Below are positions 59,409 to 64,000 of a stretch of 64,000 nucleotides of DNA, piece by piece (within the stretch, counting starts at the first letter, position 1; each line of letters opens with the position of its first letter). The DNA comes from Cytobacillus gottheilii. Its GTDB lineage: Bacteria; Bacillota; Bacilli; Bacillales; Cytobacillaceae. Location: contig NZ_KV440945.1 in assembly GCF_001636345.1 (NCBI RefSeq), positions 739,340 to 803,339 of the forward strand, in the 5' to 3' direction. The notes under the pieces were generated by a model. It searched no databases, was not told the DNA's origin, and saw nothing but the letters and a program-made list of their open reading frames with translations. Position numbers and translations under genes: made by a program.

Positions 59409-60656
59409 ATGGATAACATTATATCAGATCAGAACGTATTTAGTAAATTCCTATCTTTCTTACCGTTTGAAACATTTAAGTGTTCATTTTTAGACAATGG
59501 TGTAAAAAAACTGACCACCGCAAATTTAATGAAGATTTGTGTCACCATGCAATTGGGAAATTGGAAATCCTATGAGGAAACAGAAGAACGTATTCGTGCC
59601 ATGGAAGGGACAGAGGAACTGTTTGGTCTCACTAGTATTAGTGCTTCTCAACTATGTCGACGAGTCAATGCTTTACCTTCCATACTTCCACGGCAGTTAT
59701 TTCTTGCCGCTGTTAGCCAATTGAGTAAGCTAACAAGTAACGGCAAAGGGATCCCTTCTTTGGGACGTCTTCATCTTGTAGATTCTTCTTCTCTACTTCT
59801 TGGACCTACACTCGGAAAATGGACGTATTTTACAAAGCACAGTAATTGTGTGAAGCTCCATACTCGGATTGTCATAACGGATCCTGGTACAGCTTATCCT
59901 GACATGGTCATTCCTTCTACAGGTAATGTGGATGATCGTGAAGTTATGCTTGAGCTCGTGACAGATGCTCATGCGACCCATGTGATGGACCGCGGGTATG
60001 TGGATTACAAAAAAATGGACTATTGGGTGGAAAACCAGATTCCGTTCGCGATGCGTATCCAAGCTAAGCATAAGGCTAACGTGATAAAATCCTATGAAGC
60101 CCCCGATGGGGGCAGGGTTAAGCTAGACGCCTTAGTCGTCATGGGGAGTAACTTCAGATCCATGGAACAACCCCTTCGTCTCGTTGAATTTACGGATGAA
60201 GAGGGGAAAGAATACCGTGTTGTAACCAATCGATGGGATTTGACATCAGAAGAAGTAACCGAATTGTACCGGCATCGTTGGATCATTGAACTGTTTTTCA
60301 AGTGGATGAAACAGCATTTGCGTCTAGTTAAACTACAAAGTACCCAACCACAAGGAATTTGGAATCAGATTTTCTTTGCGATGACGGCGTACTGTGTCAC
60401 TTTATATATTCGGTTAGTTGAGAAAACGAAAAAGACTACCTGGAAAGTACTTACCTTACTCCGCATCCATTCCGATAGGACATGGAAAAGTTTTCTCCAA
60501 GAGTTACACCGTATACCAAAAAGAACATCGAAAGGAAGACAAAAGAGCCAGCACCCACCAAATGAAATTGAACTTGATGATGCAGGTGTGGCCATTGTAA
60601 AACCAGTGGGGGTAAGTACTAGCTCGATGGCAAAATATAAGAAAAAAAGAAAATAA
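59409..60656 (+). CDS. IS4-family transposase
   Basis: DDE transposase of 415 aa, apparently intact. Catalytic motifs: LHLVDSSSLLL near residue 120, the second Asp in HVMDRGYVDYK near 195, and the IS4 signature Y-x2-R-x3-E-x6-K in YRHRWIIELFFKWMK near 285. N- and C-terminal regions are basic. ATG 59409 follows AAGGAGAC within the protective hairpin. It lies alone in the element. Confidence 0.93.
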   Translation: MDNIISDQNVFSKFLSFLPFETFKCSFLDNGVKKLTTANLMKICVTMQLGNWKSYEETEERIRAMEGTEELFGLTSISASQLCRRVNALPSILPRQLFLAAVSQLSKLTSNGKGIPSLGRLHLVDSSSLLLGPTLGKWTYFTKHSNCVKLHTRIVITDPGTAYPDMVIPSTGNVDDREVMLELVTDAHATHVMDRGYVDYKKMDYWVENQIPFAMRIQAKHKANVIKSYEAPDGGRVKLDALVVMGSNFRSMEQPLRLVEFTDEEGKEYRVVTNRWDLTSEEVTELYRHRWIIELFFKWMKQHLRLVKLQSTQPQGIWNQIFFAMTAYCVTLYIRLVEKTKKTTWKVLTLLRIHSDRTWKSFLQELHRIPKRTSKGRQKSQHPPNEIELDDAGVAIVKPVGVSTSSMAKYKKKRK

Positions 60657-60801
60657 TATCCAAATTTTGGGTAACTGGGTTCAATTACAACCCCCCTTGA
60701 CTTTTTGGCTCAGAACCAAGAAATCAGAATGGGAAAATCATACATAAAAGTAATATAAAACAATCCCGGTGCGCCATTGTGGATATTTTTGCAATGCTAG
60801 T

Positions 60802-61200
60802 GGAAAAATTCCGGTTAAAGGCTATATTTGGATCAAAATTTAATGATTTTGTTCAAATAGTCGGAAATCCTCCCCTTATTTTACACGAAATAAGGCGATT
60901 TCTCGGAATAAGCGGAATTTCTCCCTTTATTTTCTGAAGTCGATACGTTCTCCCGGCCAATACCTATCCATAAGCGGAGAAATTCCGGTTAATATGTAAA
61001 AAAGGGCTAAAACAGCCAAAATAAGCGGAGAAATTCCGGTTAACAGCTATATTAGTACTGAAATTTAATGATTTTGTTCAAATAGTCGGAAATCCTCCCC
61101 TTATTTAACAGGAAATGAGGCGATTTCTCGGAATAAGCGGAATTTCTCCCTTTATTTTTCTCAAAGTCGATACATTCTCCCTGGATTATACCTACTAATC
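60802..61200. repeat. Duplicated block with GCGGAGAAATTCC repeats
   Basis: Two direct copies of about 130-170 bp, offset by 225 bp. Both run from ATTCCGGTTAA through AAATTTAATGATTTTGTTC, AAATAGTCGGAAATCCTCCC and GGCGATTTCTCGGAATAAGC to GTCGATAC. Copy 1 spans about 60802-60955 and copy 2 about 61028-61175. Between them lie AAGCGGAGAAATTCCGGTTAA and GGGCTAAAACAGCC. GGAATTTCTCC and GGAGAAATTCC are complementary, so inverted pairing is possible. Confidence 0.85.
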
Positions 61201-61456
61201 AGCAGAAACCCTCTACTTATAAATCCCCCAAAAAGAATCTTTCAACGCAACCCCCGCTCATATTTTCCCAAAGAAAACAAAAGCTATAAAAAGACACAAG
61301 TTCCGATCATACTGAGTTCATTCACCTCTTTACCACAGTAGTCCGCTGGCATTCACAAAGTAGGAAGGTGCATGCTAAAATGAGGCCTGGTGCAGGTTTC
61401 CTGTATTGGAAGTCATATCAAAAGGAGCACTTAAAAGAGGTTAGAGGGAGACGAAT
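61201..61456. other. Leader region of yvjA without a gene
   Basis: No ORF with a ribosome site is seen. AAAGTAGGAAGGTGCATG and GGTGCAGGTTTCCTGTATT around 61355-61410 can pair as a loose hairpin. It is not a riboswitch class that I recognise. Confidence 0.35.
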
Positions 61457-62329
61457 ATGGGAAGAAAAAATAGAGCAGCTTTGAACGGAAAAAAATCACC
61501 CTTAGCCTGGGTGATGGAATATGCATTTGTATTATTGGGATCTGCTATTGTGGCGATTTCATTTAATGTTTTTTTACTGCCAAACCGGGTTGCATCTGGC
61601 GGAGTTAGCGGGATCAGTACGATTCTCGATACTGTTGTCGGCTGGGAACCTGCTTATGTGCAGTGGGCTTTTAATATTCCGCTGTTTATTGCAGGAGTTA
61701 TTTTGCTCGGCAGGCAGTTTGGGGCGAAAACACTTGCGGGGACGATCTTCTTGCCGTTTGTTGTTTTTTTAACGAATGATTGGGGTGCTTGGACAAGTGA
61801 TCCATTGCTCGCTTCTTTATTTGGCGGAATTGGCGTGGGGCTTGGTTTAGGCATTGTTTTTAGAGGAAAAGCATCTACTGGCGGAACGGATCTTGCCGCA
61901 CAAATTATTAATAAGTATACGGGTCTATCTTTAGGAACCTGTGTTGCCTTAATTGACGGACTGATTGTTTTATCAGCTGCCATTGTCTTTAATATTGAGC
62001 AGGGGTTATATGCACTCATCGGTCTGTATGTTACAAGTAAAACGATCGATCTGGTTCAGGTAGGCTTCGGCAGATCGAAAATGGCTCTTATTATTACAGA
62101 AAAACAAGACGAAGTTCGTGAAGGGATTCTGAATAAAATAGACCGTGGTGTGACAAAACTATCTGCATACGGTGGTTATACCGATCATGAGCGTCCTGTT
62201 CTCTTATGTGTAGTTGATCAGACGGAGTTCACAAAATTGAAACAACTGGTGAAAACGATTGATCCGTCTGCGTTTATCATTGTAACGGATGCTGCAGAGG
62301 TACTTGGCGAGGGTTTCAAAAGGGACTAG
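61457..62329 (+). CDS. yvjA: YitT family membrane protein (YvjA-like)
   Basis: 290-aa protein with an N-terminal YitT_membrane domain of about five helices (YAFVLLGSAIVAISFNVFLL, PNRVASGGVSGISTIL) and a C-terminal DUF2179 cytoplasmic domain (ALIITEKQDEVREGILNKI, DRGVTKLSAYGGYT, ADAAEVLGEGF-like end). Function is unknown. In B. subtilis the yvjA gene lies near cccB and ftsEX, as here. GAGGGAGA lies before ATG 61457. Confidence 0.92.
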   Translation: MGRKNRAALNGKKSPLAWVMEYAFVLLGSAIVAISFNVFLLPNRVASGGVSGISTILDTVVGWEPAYVQWAFNIPLFIAGVILLGRQFGAKTLAGTIFLPFVVFLTNDWGAWTSDPLLASLFGGIGVGLGLGIVFRGKASTGGTDLAAQIINKYTGLSLGTCVALIDGLIVLSAAIVFNIEQGLYALIGLYVTSKTIDLVQVGFGRSKMALIITEKQDEVREGILNKIDRGVTKLSAYGGYTDHERPVLLCVVDQTEFTKLKQLVKTIDPSAFIIVTDAAEVLGEGFKRD

Positions 62330-62382
62330 TATTGGTATAATATAACTGTATTATGGATTCATTTCCTGAGGGGGAGTTTAAG

Positions 62383-62730
62383 GTGAAAAAGAAGCTATTG
62401 GCATTATTATTAGGATCGGCTCTTGTACTTGCTGCATGCGGCGGCGGTGACGACGCTTCTGAGAACACAGGCGGTACCGACACATCTGGTGGAGAAACAA
62501 CAACAGCAGATGCCGGCAATGCAGAAAAGCTATACAATCAAAAATGTTCTCAATGCCACGCGCAGGATCTTTCAGGCGGAGCTGGACCTGGTTTGCAGAC
62601 AGTCGGGTCTAAACTATCGCAAGAAGAAATTGAAAACATTATTATTAACGGTCAAGGCGCGATGCCTAAAGGCCAGCTGACTGGTGAAGATGCTACCACA
62701 GTTGCAGAATGGCTTGCTGCTAAAAAGTAA
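62383..62730 (+). CDS. cccB: Lipid-anchored cytochrome c-551
   Basis: Small electron-transfer lipoprotein, 115 aa. The signal peptide ends in the lipobox LVLAAC, followed by a Gly/Thr/Glu-rich linker. The single haem site is CSQCH near residue 52, and the axial Met is in GAMPKGQL near 98. GTG 62383 is the likely start because GAGGGGG is eight bases upstream; ATG 62353 lies before that site and would bury the signal peptide. It matches CccB of B. subtilis in size and position. Confidence 0.94.
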   Translation: MKKKLLALLLGSALVLAACGGGDDASENTGGTDTSGGETTTADAGNAEKLYNQKCSQCHAQDLSGGAGPGLQTVGSKLSQEEIENIIINGQGAMPKGQLTGEDATTVAEWLAAKK

Positions 62731-62740
62731 TAATAGAAGA

Positions 62741-62769
62741 AAAACGTCCAGCAGGGCGTTTTTTTTATT
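62741..62769 (+). terminator. Terminator of cccB
   Basis: AAAACGTCC and GGGCGTTTT pair around AGCA (one G-T pair), followed by T residues. Confidence 0.85.
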
Positions 62770-63304
62770 GGTTTCTTCTTAATTTTATGTAGTAGCAGCT
62801 AACTATCAATCATTCCCAAAGATGATCGATAGTACTAATATCGATCATTTTAATGACCTATTCAATCATTTCATCGCGTTTTTCAGGCAATTTTAACAGA
62901 CAAAATTAAATTTTCCGATGCATTAAATATCAATTTCCCCATAATATGCTTTTCCACTCTACAAAACTCCCATATCTCTATTCCCTTCTCCCTTATAGAT
63001 ATCTCAATTATTTACACCTTTCATCAAAAAATTAAAGAAAAAAGAGGAAGAAAGAAGGAGAATACCGTCGATTTATTGAATCTTTTATTATTAATTTAGG
63101 AAAATAGTAGGAATCCAGGATATAAATGAAAAGAAAATGTAATAATTTTTTCCGTTATTTTGACAAAGTATGATGTTATAATGAAGTCTGTGAGAAATAG
63201 AACAAGGAATGTGTTCTTTTTTCTCTCATTATGTCGATAGATGTCGTATTTTGGTGAATTATCTGCAAGAATAATAAAACTAAGACATATTTTAGGTGAT
63301 ATAG
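62770..63304. other. Gap before ftsE with repeats and a leader hairpin
   Basis: ATGATCGAT and TCGATCATT copies lie near 62821-62858, next to CAATCATT repeats. TATAAT is present at 63176-63181, a probable -10 element with a weak -35. Downstream, AGAACA (63199-63204) pairs with TGTTCT (63212-63217) within a longer GAGAA../..TTCTC stem and precedes a T run, suggesting a leader terminator or attenuator for ftsE. No protein gene is supported. Confidence 0.5.
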
Positions 63305-63991
63305 ATGATTGAAATGCAAGACGTATATAAGAGGTATCCTAATGGTGTAACAGCAGCCAATGGAATAGATGTTCATATAAAGCAAGGCGAATTTGTTTAT
63401 GTAGTTGGACCGAGCGGAGCTGGGAAATCAACTTTTATAAAAATGATGTATAGAGAAGAAAAGCCAACAAGCGGGAAAATTTTTATGAATGGCGTGAACC
63501 TTGGTGAGCTGAAAAATAGTAAGGTTCCGAATTTGCGCAGAGATATAGGAGTTGTTTTCCAGGATTTCAAACTGCTTCCTACATTAACCGTTTATGAAAA
63601 TGTTGCGTTTGCATTGGAAGTAATTGAAGAACAGCCGAAAAACATTAAGAAACGTGTAATGGACACGCTGGATCTTGTGAATTTAAAACATAAAGTTAGA
63701 ATGCTGCCAACTGAGCTTTCAGGGGGAGAACAGCAGCGTGTGTCAATTGCCCGATCAATTGTGAACGCACCAAAGCTAGTAATCGCAGATGAGCCGACTG
63801 GAAACCTTGACCCTGATACATCTTGGGAAATCATGAACATTTTTGAGGAGATCAACACGAGGGGAACGACAGTGGTCATGGCAACTCATAACAAAGATAT
63901 TGTAAATACGATTAAACATCGTGTCATCGCAATTGAGGGCGGAAAAATTGTCCGCGATGAGCAAAGAGGTGATTACGGCTATGAAGTCTAG
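63305..63991 (+). CDS. ftsE: Cell-division ABC transporter ATP-binding protein FtsE
   Basis: ATPase of the FtsEX complex that activates peptidoglycan hydrolases (CwlO in B. subtilis). The 228-aa protein has Walker A GPSGAGKST near residue 38, the Q-loop VFQDFKLLPTLTVYENV, the signature LSGGEQQRVSIARSI near 137, Walker B LVIADEPTGNLD near 160 and H-loop ATHNKDIV. AGGTG lies seven bases before ATG 63305. It overlaps ftsX by 11 bp. Confidence 0.97.
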   Translation: MIEMQDVYKRYPNGVTAANGIDVHIKQGEFVYVVGPSGAGKSTFIKMMYREEKPTSGKIFMNGVNLGELKNSKVPNLRRDIGVVFQDFKLLPTLTVYENVAFALEVIEEQPKNIKKRVMDTLDLVNLKHKVRMLPTELSGGEQQRVSIARSIVNAPKLVIADEPTGNLDPDTSWEIMNIFEEINTRGTTVVMATHNKDIVNTIKHRVIAIEGGKIVRDEQRGDYGYEV

Positions 63992-64000
63992 AACATTGCG
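63981..64000 (+). CDS. ftsX: Cell-division protein FtsX, first codons only
   Basis: ATG 63981 opens a frame reading MKSRTL up to the window edge, overlapping the ftsE 3' end by 11 bp in the +1 frame relative to it. The ftsE-ftsX overlap is typical of bacilli. Assignment rests on position. Confidence 0.75.

Larger units (their letters stand above)
59262..60801 (+). mobile_element. IS4-family (IS231-like) insertion sequence
   Basis: 1540-bp complete element. The ends are inverted repeats ACTAGCATTGCA followed by TATCCACA after four less conserved bases (21 of 24 matches). It is flanked by an 11-bp direct duplication GGAAAAATTCC (59251-59261 and 60802-60812), the duplication length typical of the IS231 group. 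It carries one transposase gene and an upstream hairpin. Confidence 0.92.

Noticed and set aside
61350-61456. A known riboswitch upstream of yvjA
   Set aside because: Some pairing is possible but no conserved core of a riboswitch class that I recognise is present.

Overview
The window is chromosomal DNA of a low-GC, motile, competence-gene-bearing Bacillaceae species. The backbone order degU, degV, comFA, comFC, yvyF, flgM, flgN, flgK, flgL, DUF6470, fliW, csrA, hag, flaG, fliD, fliS, fliT, hpf, secA, prfB, yvjA, cccB, ftsE, ftsX is the arrangement known from Bacillus subtilis. Protein motifs, strong AGGAGG-type ribosome binding sites and canonical SigD promoters (TAAA-N15-GCCGATAT) all fit. 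Both edges cut genes: degU lacks its start and ftsX has only its first codons.

Region by region: 1-4.6 kb holds degU, a small unknown gene, degV and the comF genes. 4.6-11.6 kb is the late flagellar block, with SigD promoters before flgM and hag and the FliW/CsrA/Hag regulatory trio in order; the hag leader carries a consensus CsrA hairpin. 11.7-31.5 kb is a large, visibly A+T-richer insertion between hag and flaG. It encodes most of the CMP-pseudaminic acid pathway (PseB, PseC, PseG, PseI, a PseF-like transferase, but no PseH), a giant Maf-type flagellin glycosyltransferase, and a teichoic-acid-like phosphoglycerol set (TagD, a TagB/TagF-like transferase, a CDP-alcohol phosphotransferase). 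It also encodes an ATP-grasp ligase, a TylF-type methyltransferase and two giant HAD-family paralogues. Four consecutive genes carry the same small Rossmann-like module. The likely joint role is building and attaching a pseudaminic-acid/phosphoglycerol decoration on flagellin. 31.5-34.6 kb is the SigD-driven flaG-fliD-fliS-fliT operon.

35.1-44.6 kb resembles an expanded B. subtilis ywrABCD locus: an Lrp/AsnC regulator, a complete five-gene oligopeptide ABC transporter, a gamma-glutamyltransferase (YwrD type) and a split ChrA pair. Together they suggest uptake and hydrolysis of gamma-glutamyl peptides. 44.7-54.9 kb holds accessory genes: a heptad-repeat protein, a pRiA4b ORF-3-like protein, hpf with a likely dual SigB/SigH promoter, a SigD-controlled binding-lipoprotein/chemoreceptor pair, an IS256-family element, YkvA-like and Spo0M-like genes, and a 42-codon FbpB-like gene preceded by a manganese (yybP-ykoY) riboswitch. 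A second split ChrA pair and a YrhK-like gene follow. 55.3-64 kb holds secA, prfB (with its programmed frameshift), an IS4/IS231-like element, yvjA, cccB, ftsE and the start of ftsX.

The intergenic space is unusually rich in short repeats of several unrelated families. These include 20-21 bp phased arrays, a 52-bp tandem array split by the IS256 element, a 225-bp-offset duplication split by the IS4 element, GGGACAGGTT hairpins, and two copies of a long GC-rich Bacillaceae repeat. All assignments come from reading motifs and gene order; no database search was possible.
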